Shown: positions 1-10,976, counted from the stretch's first letter. The stretch is 64,000 bases of DNA from Corynebacterium auris (GCF_030408575.1 NZ_CP047047.1:1909991-1973990), one strand, 5' to 3'. Notes: generated by a model from the sequence alone, not told the origin. Numbers and translations are program-made.

Positions 1-1612
<1,612 letters not shown>

Positions 1613-1932
1613 AGTTTCGACAAGAAACAGGCCGTGAAAAGCCCAAACCCAACCAAAACAAACCAACACCACCACAACCCCACACAAAGCAGGACTACAG
1701 CAGAACTGGCCATCCAAAAATTACCAACCACCCCCCAACCCGACGAGGGCACAACAAAAAAAAGGGGGGCGGCACAAAGTATCTGCAAAAACGCGAATCA
1801 ATCACGCACCACAAACACCAACAAAGCAGCATCCCATCAATGGTTCAGACACCACCCGCCGGCACACACCAACCACCACCACAAAACAGCAGCAGCCAGC
1901 GCAAGCAGCACACAACCAACCCACAAACAAAA

Positions 1933-1967
1933 GTACATTGGCACACTATCGAGTTCTCACACAACAC
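1933..1967 (-). promoter_or_regulatory. rrn leader antitermination/processing element
   Basis: On the minus strand the leader reads GAGAACTCGATAGTGTG followed by a short T-rich stretch, about 320 bases ahead of mature 16S. Actinobacterial rrn leaders and spacers carry a very similar GAGAACTCAATAGTGTG element linked to boxA-type antitermination and to processing. The match is by eye. Confidence 0.55.
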
Positions 1968-2092
1968 ACGCACACCACAACCACCCCACCAAACAGGGCA
2001 ATCACAGCAGCTGAAACACCAGCGAACGTTTCCCTCGCAACCACTCACCACACTCACTGCGGCGGGGGCTGTCGGTCTCGCTGACTCACACA

Positions 2093-2121
2093 AAGTTACA
2101 CACCCCCCCAACCAAACACAA
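2093..2121 (-). promoter_or_regulatory. putative rrn promoter
   Basis: On the minus strand TTGTGT (2116-2121) is followed after 17 bases by TAACTT (2093-2098), a plausible -35/-10 pair about 480 bases upstream of 16S and just downstream of the murA stop. The rest of 1613-2152 is CA-rich leader without a gene. Other promoters may exist in this leader. Confidence 0.4.
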
Positions 2122-2152
2122 ACTCCCAGCACAACCCACAAAAAGGCGGGCG

Positions 2153-3403
2153 TTACACGCGGCGTATATCGGCGCCCAAGGCCGTCAGCTTCTCCACGAA
2201 GTTAGGGTAGCCCCGATCAATGTGGGCGACGTCGTGCACCGTTGTTACGTCGTCTGCAACTAGCCCCGCCAGGACCAGCCCGGCGCCCGCCCGGATGTCG
2301 GAGGCCCACACGTCCGTGGACGACAGGCGCTCCACCCCGCGCAGGACCACGTGGTGGCCGTCGACACTCGCGTCCGCGCCGAGGCGGAGCATTTCGTCAA
2401 CGAAGCGGAAGCGCGCCTCGAAGACGTTTTCCGTGATCACGGAGGCGCCGTCGGCGATAGCGGAAATGCCGATTGCCATCGGCTGCAGGTCCGTGGGAAA
2501 GCCCGGGAAGGGCAGGGTCTGGTAATCCACAGCGCGCGGGCGGTCCTGCATGCGGACGCGGAAGCCGCTGTCGTAGCTTTCGACGCTCGCGCCGGAGATC
2601 TTGAGCTTTTCCAGCGCGAGGTGGAGGTGCCGCGGCGCGATGCCGGTCACCGTGATGTCGCCCCGGGTCATGGCCGCGGCGTACGCCCACGTGCCGGCGA
2701 CGATTCGGTCGCCGACTACCGTGTGTTCGGTGGGCCGCAGCTTATCCACCCCGTCGACCGTGATCGTCGAGGTGCCGGCTCCCGCGATCCGCGCGCCCAT
2801 CGCATTGAGCATGTCGCATAGGTCCACGATCTCGGGCTCGCGGGCGGCATTGTCCAGCGTGGTCCGCCCCTCGGCCAAAACGGCGGCGGTGACGATGTTC
2901 TCCGTCGCCCCGACGGAGGGGAAGTCCAGTTTGATGTTCGCGCCGGTAAGCTTGTCCGCCCTGGCCACCACGGCCCCGTGCTGGATGTACGTGGTCGCCC
3001 CCAGTTTTTCGAGGCCGGACTGGTGCATGTCCAACGGGCGCGAGCCGATCGCGTCGCCACCGGGCAGGGCCACGTAGGCCTCGCCGCAGCGGGCCGCCAA
3101 AGGGCCGAGGACAGCGACGGAGGCGCGGAACTGGCGCACGGCATCGAAGTCGGCGTGCGGTGACACGTCCGCCGGAGTGGTGATGGTGACCACCGAGCCG
3201 TCGATCTCCACCTCGCAGCCCAGTCCGACGAGCACGTCGCGCATGAGGGGGACGTCAAGGATCTGCGGGCAGTTGCGCAGCGTGGTCGTTCCCTCCGTTA
3301 GAAGGGTGGCGGCCATGAGCTTGAGCACGCTGTTTTTGGCGCCGTCCACGCGGACGGAGCCTTCTAGGCGGGTCCCGCCCTGAACAAGAAATCGTTCCTT
3401 CAC
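2153..3403 (-). CDS. murA: UDP-N-acetylglucosamine 1-carboxyvinyltransferase
   Basis: MurA transfers enolpyruvate from PEP to UDP-GlcNAc, the first committed step of peptidoglycan synthesis in the cytoplasm. The 416-residue protein has the usual family length and the substrate-binding start GAKNSVLK. The GTG start at 3403 ([10 protein letters not shown]) matches the family; the frame runs open upstream but without family sequence. The active-site loop reads [11 protein letters not shown], with Asp117 where fosfomycin-sensitive enzymes have Cys. Asp at this place is known in mycobacteria and makes the enzyme insensitive to fosfomycin. It lies between ramA and the rrn operon, all on the minus strand. 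Confidence 0.96.
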   Translation of the reverse strand: MKERFLVQGGTRLEGSVRVDGAKNSVLKLMAATLLTEGTTTLRNCPQILDVPLMRDVLVGLGCEVEIDGSVVTITTPADVSPHADFDAVRQFRASVAVLGPLAARCGEAYVALPGGDAIGSRPLDMHQSGLEKLGATTYIQHGAVVARADKLTGANIKLDFPSVGATENIVTAAVLAEGRTTLDNAAREPEIVDLCDMLNAMGARIAGAGTSTITVDGVDKLRPTEHTVVGDRIVAGTWAYAAAMTRGDITVTGIAPRHLHLALEKLKISGASVESYDSGFRVRMQDRPRAVDYQTLPFPGFPTDLQPMAIGISAIADGASVITENVFEARFRFVDEMLRLGADASVDGHHVVLRGVERLSSTDVWASDIRAGAGLVLAGLVADDVTTVHDVAHIDRGYPNFVEKLTALGADIRRV

Positions 3404-3429
3404 GCGACCCACCCTACAGAAAGCGGGTG

Positions 3430-4269
3430 TTAGGGCAGCGCCCCGATGCGCCGGGCCGCGTTGACGGCCTCGTAGCGGGTGTGGGCGCCCAGCTTGCGCA
3501 TCACGCTGCGCAGATAGGACTTCACTGTCTCCGCCCCGATGCCCATTTCCTCGGCCGCCTCCACGTTCGTGTGGCCGAGCGCAACGCACGACAAAACGTC
3601 CAACTCCCGGGCGGACAGCTTCGTCGACTGCTTCACGCGCACGGGCGAGACCATCTGGTCACAGAGCTGCTCGAGCTCCTTGCGCAGGGTGTCGTCCTTG
3701 ACGCGGTTGGCCAGCATGCGCAGCTTTGAGTGGGTCGAGCGCACCTGTTCCCACTCGGCGCCGTTCATGATCCGGCCCGGCTTCGGGTTGCCGGCGGCGC
3801 CCTCGGAACGTCGTAAAGCGGCATTGATGGCGAGGTCCTGCTCGAGGGTGCGCGCTGTCATGGTGACCTCCTCGATGACCTTGTCGCCGAGGCGGACGGG
3901 CGAGTGGACGCCCACGTAGAGGACGCCGCGGATCTCGCGCTGCACGATGACGGGCACCGCGACGACGGAGTGCAGGCCCTCGTCCTGAATCTGGCGATCG
4001 TACTCGTGGGAAATGACGCTCGCGCGCACGTAGTCGGACACGCCCACGGCGCGGCGCGTGGCCACGACGCGACCGCCCACGCCGGACCCGGGCTCGATCA
4101 GCAGGTTTTGCAGCGCCGGGGTACGCAAGCCGATCCACTGGGTGATCTGCAGGCGGTTGTCGTTGAGCAGAGTGCCGTACATCGCCACCGGGATTGCCGT
4201 GGCGGTCTTCAGCGCGGTGAGCGCTGAACGGATGGCGTCGTCGTCATCTCTGATTCTCTGGGCGTCCAT
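3430..4269 (-). CDS. ramA: RamA-type LuxR-family transcriptional regulator
   Basis: RamA is a global regulator of carbon metabolism in corynebacteria and activates acetate-uptake, glyoxylate-cycle and other genes. The 279-residue product has an N-terminal GAF-like sensory part (about 20-165) and a C-terminal LuxR helix-turn-helix (about 215-275, with LSARELDVL and [17 protein letters not shown]). Recalled similarity to C. glutamicum RamA runs from MDAQRI to the end, so I place the start at 4269; ATG at 4272 and an upstream ATG at 4305 are alternatives. A GAAGG ribosome site precedes 4269. Placement between murA and divergent cysK matches the C. glutamicum neighbourhood. Confidence 0.93.
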   Translation of the reverse strand: MDAQRIRDDDDAIRSALTALKTATAIPVAMYGTLLNDNRLQITQWIGLRTPALQNLLIEPGSGVGGRVVATRRAVGVSDYVRASVISHEYDRQIQDEGLHSVVAVPVIVQREIRGVLYVGVHSPVRLGDKVIEEVTMTARTLEQDLAINAALRRSEGAAGNPKPGRIMNGAEWEQVRSTHSKLRMLANRVKDDTLRKELEQLCDQMVSPVRVKQSTKLSARELDVLSCVALGHTNVEAAEEMGIGAETVKSYLRSVMRKLGAHTRYEAVNAARRIGALP

Positions 4270-4434
4270 CATCGATCCTTCGGGGCTATCTGCGTTCGCG
4301 TGCATCCAATAGTGACCACGATGAGCAACATCATAACCGGCTTCCGGGGGTAGCCAAATTACACCCGCCCAGCCCGTTAGCTTTGTGTCGTAGATCTCCC
4401 TGCCCGAAGCGGGGGTAGCGCATGCGCGCGCAAT

Positions 4435-4452
4435 GTAGACCGTGTAGTCTAC
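4435..4452. promoter_or_regulatory. McbR operator upstream of cysK
   Basis: GTAGACCGTGTAGTCTAC is an exact instance of the McbR consensus TAGAC-N6-GTCTA, extended by one base on each side. McbR is the TetR-family repressor of methionine and cysteine synthesis in C. glutamicum and is released by S-adenosylhomocysteine. The site lies about 100 bases before the cysK start, near a possible -10 region (TAGATA, 4473-4478). Confidence 0.88.
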
Positions 4453-4550
4453 TTAATGGAGACGTGGCGGTCTAGATAGAGCGTGTACACTTGCGCCCAG
4501 AAACTGGACATCGGGTGCGGATGCACCCCAACCACGAAAAGGGAGACATC

Positions 4551-5492
4551 ATGGCACAACCCAAGATCGCTGCAAACGTTCTCGACCTCATCGGCAATAC
4601 CCCGCTCGTCGAGCTTCACGACGTCACCGGGGACGTCAAGGCCCGCGTCCTCGCCAAGCTGGAGTTTTACAGCCCCGCCAACTCGGTCAAGGACCGCATC
4701 GGCAAGGCCATCGTCGAGGCCGCCGAGGCTTCCGGCGAACTGAAGCCCGGCGGCACGATCGTCGAAGCCACCTCCGGCAACACCGGCATCGCGCTCGCCC
4801 TTGTCGGCGCCGCCAAGGGCTACAAGGTCGTTCTCACCATGCCGGAGACCATGTCCACCGAGCGCCGCGTGGTCCTGCGCGCCCTCGGCGCCGAGATCGT
4901 GCTCACCCCCGGCTCGGCCGGCATGAAGGGCGCAGTGGAGAAGGCCGACGAGATCGTCAACTCCACCGACAACGCCATCTTGGCGCGCCAGTTCGAAAAC
5001 GACGCCAACCCGAAGATCCACTACGCCACCACCGGCCCCGAGATCTGGGAGGACACCGACGGCGAAGTCGACATCCTCGTCGCGGGCGTGGGCACCGGCG
5101 GCACCATCTCGGGCGCGGGCGCTTACCTCAAGGAGCGCAAGCCCGAGGTGAAGCTGGTCGCCGTCGAGCCCGCCGCATCCCCCCTGCTGACGAAGGGGGA
5201 GGCCGGCCCGCACAAGATCCAGGGTCTGGGCGCGAACTTCATCCCGGGCACCCTCGACCGCGAGATCCTCGACGAGGTCATCGCCGTCCCCCACGAGGAC
5301 GCCGTTTCCGTCTCCCGCGAGCTCGCCCGCACCGAGGGCATCCTGGGCGGCATCTCCACCGGCGCAAACCTGAAGGCCGCCCTCGACGTGGCCGCCCGCC
5401 CGGAGAACGAAGGCAAGACCATCGTGGTCATCGTCCCCGACTTCGGCGAGCGCTACATCTCCACCATCCTCTACGAGGACATCCGCGACTAA
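4551..5492 (+). CDS. cysK: Cysteine synthase A (O-acetylserine sulfhydrylase)
   Basis: CysK makes cysteine from O-acetylserine and sulfide with pyridoxal phosphate in the cytoplasm. The 313-residue protein has the PLP lysine in [11 protein letters not shown] (Lys47), the substrate loop TSGNTGI, and the phosphate-binding GTGGTISG loop. The start at 4551 has a good GGGAGA ribosome site; an upstream in-frame ATG at 4491 lies inside the promoter area. A McbR operator controls it. cysE follows 43 bases downstream on the same strand, so both steps from serine to cysteine probably share regulation. Confidence 0.97.
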   Translation: MAQPKIAANVLDLIGNTPLVELHDVTGDVKARVLAKLEFYSPANSVKDRIGKAIVEAAEASGELKPGGTIVEATSGNTGIALALVGAAKGYKVVLTMPETMSTERRVVLRALGAEIVLTPGSAGMKGAVEKADEIVNSTDNAILARQFENDANPKIHYATTGPEIWEDTDGEVDILVAGVGTGGTISGAGAYLKERKPEVKLVAVEPAASPLLTKGEAGPHKIQGLGANFIPGTLDREILDEVIAVPHEDAVSVSRELARTEGILGGISTGANLKAALDVAARPENEGKTIVVIVPDFGERYISTILYEDIRD

Positions 5493-5535
5493 GCGCATGC
5501 TTCTCGACGCCCGGGCGGTGTTACACTCGGCACAC

Positions 5536-6123
5536 ATGTGGAAGGCCGTGAACATGATCCGGGAAGACCTGCGCAATGCTCGCGCTCACGACCCGGCCGC
5601 CCGAGGCGATATCGAAAACGCAATTGTCTACTCGGGGCTCCACGCCATCTGGATCCACCGAGTTTGCCACTGGCTGTGGAAGCGCGAGGTCCGGGGCCCC
5701 GCGCGCGTCCTCGCGCAGTTCGCGCGCTTCCTCACCGGCGTTGAGATTCACCCCGGCGCCACCATCGGGCGCCGCTTCTTCATCGACCACGGCATGGGCG
5801 TCGTCATCGGTGAGACCGCAGAGATCGGCGACGGCGTCATGCTCTACCACGGTGTCACCCTGGGCGGCCAGGTGCTCACCCAGACGAAGCGCCACCCCAC
5901 CATCGGCGACAACGTCACCATCGGTGCCGGTGCCAAGGTGCTCGGCCCCATCACCATCGGGGCGAACTCCGCCATCGGCGCCAATGCCGTGGTGACCAAA
6001 TCGGTCCCGCCGAACTCCATCGCCGTGGGCATCCCCGCCAAAGTGCGCGAGCGCCGGGCCGAGGAGACCAAGCACCTCGTCGACCCGGACAAGTACTTCG
6101 ACCCCGGCAGCTACATCATCTAG
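5536..6123 (+). CDS. cysE: Serine O-acetyltransferase
   Basis: CysE acetylates serine with acetyl-CoA, supplying O-acetylserine to CysK. The 195-residue protein has the left-handed beta-helix hexapeptide repeats of the family (about 70-170) with [23 protein letters not shown] and YHGVTLGG. It belongs to the short corynebacterial/Bacillus form, without the long N-terminal helical domain of the enteric enzyme. ATG 5536 ([12 protein letters not shown]) fits the family; ATG 5497 and 5554 are less likely. It lies just downstream of cysK and can form a complex with it. Confidence 0.96.
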   Translation: MWKAVNMIREDLRNARAHDPAARGDIENAIVYSGLHAIWIHRVCHWLWKREVRGPARVLAQFARFLTGVEIHPGATIGRRFFIDHGMGVVIGETAEIGDGVMLYHGVTLGGQVLTQTKRHPTIGDNVTIGAGAKVLGPITIGANSAIGANAVVTKSVPPNSIAVGIPAKVRERRAEETKHLVDPDKYFDPGSYII

Positions 6124-6141
6124 CTGGGGCCGCTCACCGCA

Positions 6142-7125
6142 CTACTCCGGCGAGCAGCCCTGCTCTTTCAGCCAGGCGATAGCCTCGGCTTCGGCGTCGG
6201 TAGTACGCACGTCCGGCTGGATCGGGTCCTCGGCGAATTCCTCCCCGGTCCGGGCCTTGTCTTTCGCGGTGGTGATGGTCATGTGGGCCCCGTCGTAAAG
6301 GTCGATGACCATGTTGGCGGAGGCATAGCCTGCAGTGGGTTCGCCGAAGCTGCGGGAGCGCTCGAGCCCTCGGAAGGCCAACATCGTAGCTTCGCCGGAG
6401 GAAGCGGTGTCGGCGTCCACGAGCAGGGCGACCGGCACGTCGCGCTTACCTCCTTGCGTGGTCACTGGCGTCCCACCGCCTCTGACGGAGTTGCCATCGA
6501 CGGTGACATCAGTGGTGCCGAATCGTGAAACGAAAGAGAGAGCTGGGCCGTCGGGAAGCAAGGGCGAAACGCCCGCGACCATGGGGCCCATGTCCCCGCC
6601 CACATTGCCACGCAGGTCAACGACCGCGCCGCAGGCAGCGTGCGCGAGGATCCCCTCGGTGAGGGTGTCGGCGTACGCCTGCACGTCGTCGTGACGCGAA
6701 ACGTCCGGCACTGTGGCGAAAGCGACGTCACCACGAGGCACCACCGAAGGATCGCGCTGGTCCGGATCTTCAGCCGAGTCCTCGCCCGCGGGGAAGATGT
6801 TGGAGTGTTTCCCCCCAGCCGCCTTAATCACCTCGCGCAGCGACGCGTGCGTGTCCTCATAGGATTCAACTCCCCGGACCTGCCGCAATGCGTCATCCTT
6901 CACCGCTGAAAACTCTTCCGACTCTGCATAGATACCAAGCCTCTCCGCAACTCGTGCCACGTCTTTCGCATACTTCTGCGGAGACGGCTTAAAAAGGTAC
7001 TGAGTCGTGCCCGTGAGCGCCCCGGTGGTCGCCGGTCCCCATGTGTAGGCTGCGGCGGCGAGGGCGACGAGCACCACGGCAACTACGACGCCACAGCCGG
7101 TTGCGATTTTCTTTCCGCGTGTCAC
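6142..7125 (-). CDS. Membrane-anchored S41 protease, nisin-resistance-protein (NSR)-like
   Basis: The 327-residue protein starts with a basic stretch and one hydrophobic segment (about 7-29), so most of it should face outside. The C-terminal half is an S41-type protease core: TASSGEA at 240-246 carries the candidate nucleophile Ser, followed by FGEPTAGYAS. GGKHSN with His107 resembles the catalytic His region of streptococcal NSR, which cleaves the C-terminal end of nisin. The overall length is close to that of NSR. There is no PDZ-like region as in tail-specific CtpA proteases. Convergent with cysE; no NsrFP-type ABC exporter or two-component system lies next to it. Substrate unknown; lantibiotic cleavage is an inference. 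Confidence 0.75.
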   Translation of the reverse strand: MTRGKKIATGCGVVVAVVLVALAAAAYTWGPATTGALTGTTQYLFKPSPQKYAKDVARVAERLGIYAESEEFSAVKDDALRQVRGVESYEDTHASLREVIKAAGGKHSNIFPAGEDSAEDPDQRDPSVVPRGDVAFATVPDVSRHDDVQAYADTLTEGILAHAACGAVVDLRGNVGGDMGPMVAGVSPLLPDGPALSFVSRFGTTDVTVDGNSVRGGGTPVTTQGGKRDVPVALLVDADTASSGEATMLAFRGLERSRSFGEPTAGYASANMVIDLYDGAHMTITTAKDKARTGEEFAEDPIQPDVRTTDAEAEAIAWLKEQGCSPE

Positions 7126-7368
7126 AGTTCATTCCTCGCATGGAAGACAACTCACCGCAATAGAGTACTGAGTAAATATCTTTGGACGCGTTTTCCCCGC
7201 GGCCTTGCAGAAGCGATCACTTTACCTCGCACCCGCATCTGTCAGCGCCCCCAGGCGCCACAGCCACAGGCCGGGAACGTGCGGGTGTTAGCTGCGCCTA
7301 ACCGCCACGCAGCTGCTTCTCCCGGGATCGCAGGAGATGCGTGCCACGACTGCCTTTACGCCCGAGAG

Positions 7369-7472
7369 TCCGCAATGCGGATTCGGCCCGCGGGGTGCGG
7401 GGTTGGGAGAGTTCGCGGTGTGGGGTCGGCCCTCGCGCCGAGCGGAGCCCCCTGAAAAGTCCGCATTGCGGA
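7369..7472. repeat. Palindromic 13-mer TCCGCAATGCGGA, copies 1-2
   Basis: TCCGCAATGCGGA occurs at 7369-7381 and its reverse-complement form TCCGCATTGCGGA at 7460-7472, each flanked by a short AG/CT extension. The 7126-7519 stretch has no convincing gene and is otherwise GC-rich non-coding DNA. Three more copies lie beyond the IS256 insertion (8986-9090), so the element split one palindrome cluster. Confidence 0.85.
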
Positions 7473-7519
7473 CTCCCTCACGTGGGATGGGGGGTCGGAT
7501 AGCTCGCCCGCGCTTGTCG

Positions 7520-8960
7520 GAGAGTGTCCGTTTGTTTGTGTGCGGGGGCTTGGTTTACAAGTAGTTGGCGAACCGGTCTGGGTAGGCCACGGATAGTTGG
7601 TTGATGGCTTGTTTCCACCCTGAGGTTTTCGCCCCTTCAATATAGCCGTTGCAGTCGATTGCCCGCTTCGCTTTTTTCGCGCGTTGGGCGGCGCGTTTGT
7701 CCTCGATGTTGCAGACCATCAACCACAGCGTCTTCAACGCCGCAGCATCCGTGGGGAATTGGCCACGGTTGCGGGTCGCTTTCCGCAGCTCAGCGTTAAG
7801 CGACTCGATGGCATTGGTGGTGTAGAGCACCCGGCGAGCTGCAGGCGGGAACTGCAGAAACGGTATAAACCTCTCCCACGCATCACGCCAGACCTTCACC
7901 GACTGGGGGTACTTCCGCCCCAGTTCCGAGGCTTCGAAGGCATCGAGGGCGGCGCAAGCGGCGTCCTCGTTCGGTGCGGTGTAGACCTGCCGCAGCGCGC
8001 TGGATACAGATTTGCGGTCCTTATAGGACACCCACCTGTTGGCGGCCCGGATCAGGTGCACGATGCAGGTTTGTACCATCGAGTTCGGCCAGGTCGCTTC
8101 CACGGCCTCAGGCAGGCCTTTGAGCCCGTCGCAGCAGACGATGAACACGTCATTGACTCCACGGTTCGCCAGGTCCGCGCACACGGATGCCCAGAATGCA
8201 GCCCCTTCATTGTCGGCGATCCATAGTCCCAGGATGTGTTTGGTCCCGTCGATGTCGATGCCAACAGCCATGTAGCAGGCTTTATTGACCACCCGGTGAC
8301 CATCGCGGATTTTCACCCGCAGCGCGTCGAGGAAAATGACCGGGTAGAACTCATCGAGCTGACGGTTTTGCCACACCATCACCTCATCGAGGACCGCATC
8401 GGTGATGGTACTGATGGTATCCGGGCTGATGTCCACCCCCAGGGTCGATGCCAGGTGGTGCTGGATATCGCGTACCGTCATTCCGCCGGCGTAGAGCGAG
8501 ACGATCATGTCATCGAGCTCTGTCAGCCGGCGTGCCCCTTTCGGCACCATGACCGGGTGAAACGTGCCCGCTCTATCCCGAGGCACTGTGATGTCCACCG
8601 GGCCGTAGCCGGTGCCCACAGTTTTGGTGTACGACCCGTTGCGGTGATTGCCACCGTTTGAGGGGCTTACCTGGGCTTTGGCCGCGCGATCTGAGTGCCC
8701 GTACCCCAAATGGGCGTCCATCTCCGCCTGCAGACCCGCGTTGATCGAGGCTTGCAATAGACCTTTGACCAGGTCGCTGGCATCGTCGACGGAGGTTGAT
8801 AGCTCGCCGATCAGTGCGGCGATTTCCGGGTTTTCCATCAGCTTCGCGCTGATCTCGTTGACCCTGCTCGGGTCATGGCCTTTCTTCGGTGACACGGTAG
8901 TCATTATCAGTGAAACTCCTTCTGGATCAGAGCCTCACACACAAACTTCCTGACACCCTC
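7520..8960 (-). mobile_element. Complete IS256-family insertion sequence with 8-bp target duplication
   Basis: The 1441-bp element carries one transposase gene. Its ends are imperfect inverted repeats of about 27 bp: left GAGAGTGTCCG then GTTTGTGTG; right, read inward, GAGGGTGTCAG then GTTTGTGTG. It is flanked by a perfect 8-bp direct repeat GCTTGTCG at 7512-7519 and 8961-8968, the duplication size usual for IS256 elements. The intact duplication, ends and gene suggest a recent and possibly active insertion. The target was non-coding DNA within a palindrome cluster. Confidence 0.93.
7555..8904 (-). CDS. IS256-family (Mutator-type) transposase
   Basis: The 449-residue DDE transposase has family sequences QAEMDAHLGYGHSDR, the zinc-finger-free YTKTVGTGYGPVDITVPRDR region, and VFIVCCDGLKGLPEAV, where the conserved Asp sits; the final Glu is in YTTNAIESLNAELRK. 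The frame is uninterrupted and of full length. It fills the IS element almost from end to end. Confidence 0.96.
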   Translation of the reverse strand: MTTVSPKKGHDPSRVNEISAKLMENPEIAALIGELSTSVDDASDLVKGLLQASINAGLQAEMDAHLGYGHSDRAAKAQVSPSNGGNHRNGSYTKTVGTGYGPVDITVPRDRAGTFHPVMVPKGARRLTELDDMIVSLYAGGMTVRDIQHHLASTLGVDISPDTISTITDAVLDEVMVWQNRQLDEFYPVIFLDALRVKIRDGHRVVNKACYMAVGIDIDGTKHILGLWIADNEGAAFWASVCADLANRGVNDVFIVCCDGLKGLPEAVEATWPNSMVQTCIVHLIRAANRWVSYKDRKSVSSALRQVYTAPNEDAACAALDAFEASELGRKYPQSVKVWRDAWERFIPFLQFPPAARRVLYTTNAIESLNAELRKATRNRGQFPTDAAALKTLWLMVCNIEDKRAAQRAKKAKRAIDCNGYIEGAKTSGWKQAINQLSVAYPDRFANYL

Positions 8961-8985
8961 GCTTGTCGAAAAGTAGCCCAAAGAG

Positions 8986-9090
8986 TCCGCAATGCGGAGT
9001 CTGCGGGGCTGCGCGAACCGGGCGCCACGAAGGATCCCAATGCGGGGTCCGGGTGACTGCATCAACGGTCAAGTCAGTCCGCAATGCGGA
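8986..9090. repeat. Palindromic 13-mer TCCGCAATGCGGA, copies 3-5
   Basis: Exact copies lie at 8986-8998 and 9078-9090, with a degenerate one (TCCCAATGCGGGG) at 9035-9047. They occupy the short non-coding stretch between the IS256 element and the DUF222/HNH gene, whose start is about 130 bases past the last copy. Confidence 0.85.
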
Positions 9091-9221
9091 CCTTACGCAC
9101 CCTGTTCAAACACGCGCTCTATACACCCCGCCATAAACCTCAAAACAGCAGCTAGACACCCATGTCCAGACCCCCTGCTACCGTACAAAACGAACACACG
9201 ATCTACACCCAGGGGGACTAT

Positions 9222-10454
9222 ATGCACACGCCAACCATCACCACCGACAGCACACCAGAACACATCGCCGCGACCATCGAAAACAGCTTCGCAGCATTCA
9301 CCCGCCACAAAGCCACCACCCTGCACACCATCGCGCTTTTCGACGCCCTCAACCTCGCCCGCCACTTCGGCGCCAGCACCACCGCACAATGGCTCATCCG
9401 AACACTCGCCCTGCCCAACTCCACCGCCCACGAATACGTCAAAATCGCCCGCGCCATGAAACGCTTCACCACCCTGGCCACCGCATTTTTCGACGGCACC
9501 ACCAACTACTCCAAAATCCGGCTCATCCTGCCGCTTCTTACCGATGACAACGAAACCGAACTCGTCGACCTCGCCTGCACACTCGGCTACCACGAACTCG
9601 AACTCGCCCTGCTTCGCTACCGCACACGCCCACCCACACCCACGAGAAAAACCTACGTCCGGCTCAAAACACAACCCAACGGGCGCCTGCGCCTGTGGGC
9701 CGACTTCAACCCCGCCGAAGCAGCCCGACTCACCGCCGCACTCAAAGTCGGCGAACTCGCCTGGCACGACGTCGACTGGCACACCCTTTTAGGAAGCGAC
9801 GGCTACCTCGACACCAACCACATCACCACCGAACTCAACCACCACACACCCCGCCACTGCACCGGATTCGGCCCACCAATTAGCGAACACCTCGTCAGCG
9901 CGTTCATGGGCATGGTCAACATCGCCCTAACACAGCCCAACAACCCGCTGCGCGCCCCCGGCGCCCACGTCAACATCGTCATGACCACCGACGGAAAAGC
10001 CTATCTGCCCACCAACCCCGGCGCACCATCCGACGCAGTGAAAAACTTCCTCGCCAACGCCGACTACCGCATCAACACGGTCGACGACACCGGCCTCGTC
10101 CTCAACACAGGAAGACGCTTCCGCCTAGCCACCAACGCACAAGTCAACGCGCTGATGCTCATGTGGCGCGGACAATGCGCCATGCCCGGCTGCACCCACA
10201 CACGCTTTATCGAAATGCACCACATCCACGACTGGGCCGACGGCGGACCCACCGACCTCGACAACCTGCTCCCCCTATGCTCCGCCTGTCACAGCCTCGT
10301 CAGCGACGGCGCAGTAAAAATCCTCCGCGACCACGCAGACACCCACTTCCTCTACCCCGGCGGCATACGCTACGTAAGCCACAACTACGGCCTACCTATC
10401 CGCAACGACAACGCACGCACCCTCACCGAATACAACGACATCACCTGGGCCTAG
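9222..10454 (+). CDS. DUF222 / 13E12-repeat family protein with C-terminal HNH endonuclease
   Basis: The 410-residue protein has an N-terminal DUF222-type helical region (about 15-250) and a C-terminal HNH nuclease: CAMPGC, then FIEMHHIHDWADGG, then DNLLPLCSACH (about 323-360). The zinc-binding Cys pairs and the His-Asn-His set are all visible. DUF222-HNH genes are multi-copy in mycobacteria and corynebacteria and their function is not settled. The start at 9222 has an AGGGGGA ribosome site; the upstream ATG at 9162 lacks one. Codon use is strongly C-ending and CA-rich, unlike the neighbours. Five copies of a 13-bp palindrome lie just upstream. Confidence 0.88.
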   Translation: MHTPTITTDSTPEHIAATIENSFAAFTRHKATTLHTIALFDALNLARHFGASTTAQWLIRTLALPNSTAHEYVKIARAMKRFTTLATAFFDGTTNYSKIRLILPLLTDDNETELVDLACTLGYHELELALLRYRTRPPTPTRKTYVRLKTQPNGRLRLWADFNPAEAARLTAALKVGELAWHDVDWHTLLGSDGYLDTNHITTELNHHTPRHCTGFGPPISEHLVSAFMGMVNIALTQPNNPLRAPGAHVNIVMTTDGKAYLPTNPGAPSDAVKNFLANADYRINTVDDTGLVLNTGRRFRLATNAQVNALMLMWRGQCAMPGCTHTRFIEMHHIHDWADGGPTDLDNLLPLCSACHSLVSDGAVKILRDHADTHFLYPGGIRYVSHNYGLPIRNDNARTLTEYNDITWA

Positions 10455-10486
10455 AAACCACAGAAAAACGCCGGAGGACCGAGCTG

Positions 10487-10777
10487 TTAGGCAACGAGGT
10501 CGGCGTAGTCGGGGTTCTTCTCGATGAAACGCGCCACCGCCGAGCACTGGGGGATGACCTTCAGGCCGTCGCTGCGGGCGTCGTCAAGCGCGAAGGCAAT
10601 CAGCGGTTTGGACAGGCCGCGGCCCTGGAACTCCTCGTGGACTACCGTGTGCGGCAAAACGCGCACGCCGGCGCGGTCCTGGAAGGTGGCGTAGCCGGCG
10701 AGCTGGCCGTCGACGTGAATTTCGTACTGCCCCTTCTCCTCGTTCTTCAGCAGGTCGGGGGTTGTGTTCTCGGACAT
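10487..10777 (-). CDS. Small GNAT-family N-acetyltransferase (YjdJ-like)
   Basis: The 96-residue protein is of the short one-domain GNAT type. It contains a YEIHVDGQLAGYATF strand pair, the acetyl-CoA loop VVHEEFQGRGLSKPLI (Q-G-R-G-L), and a C-terminal CSAVARFIEKNPDY stretch typical of this small family. The ATG at 10777 has a GAAAGGAG ribosome site. The substrate is unknown. It is convergent with the HNH gene and lies just downstream of a tRNA cluster on the same strand. Confidence 0.9.
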   Translation of the reverse strand: MSENTTPDLLKNEEKGQYEIHVDGQLAGYATFQDRAGVRVLPHTVVHEEFQGRGLSKPLIAFALDDARSDGLKVIPQCSAVARFIEKNPDYADLVA

Positions 10778-10878
10778 TGTTGCTCCTTTCTCTGGGAAGG
10801 TGCCCCAGCATAGCGGACCAGAAAAAGGAAACCGTACGAAAAATGCCCCTCCCAGTATCCCGGGAAGGGCATTCAATG

Positions 10879-10951
10879 TGGCCAGAGCCAGGATCGAACT
10901 GGCGACCCCACACTTTTCAGGCGTGTGCTCTACCGACTGAGCTATCTGGCC
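10879..10951 (-). tRNA. tRNA-Phe (GAA)
   Basis: The minus strand folds as a cloverleaf: acceptor GGCCAGA/TCTGGCC, D-arm GCTC/GAGC, anticodon stem CACGC/GTGTG with loop CTGAAAA (anticodon GAA), T-arm GCCAG-TTCGATC-CTGGC, discriminator A. CCA is not encoded. Confidence 0.96.
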
Positions 10952-10976
10952 GGAACTGCTCCGAGGAGCTGTTCTG

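Noticed and set aside
4449..5576. 375-codon minus-strand frame opposite cysK
   Set aside because: Antisense shadow of cysK; Asp/Gly/Val-rich low-complexity product.
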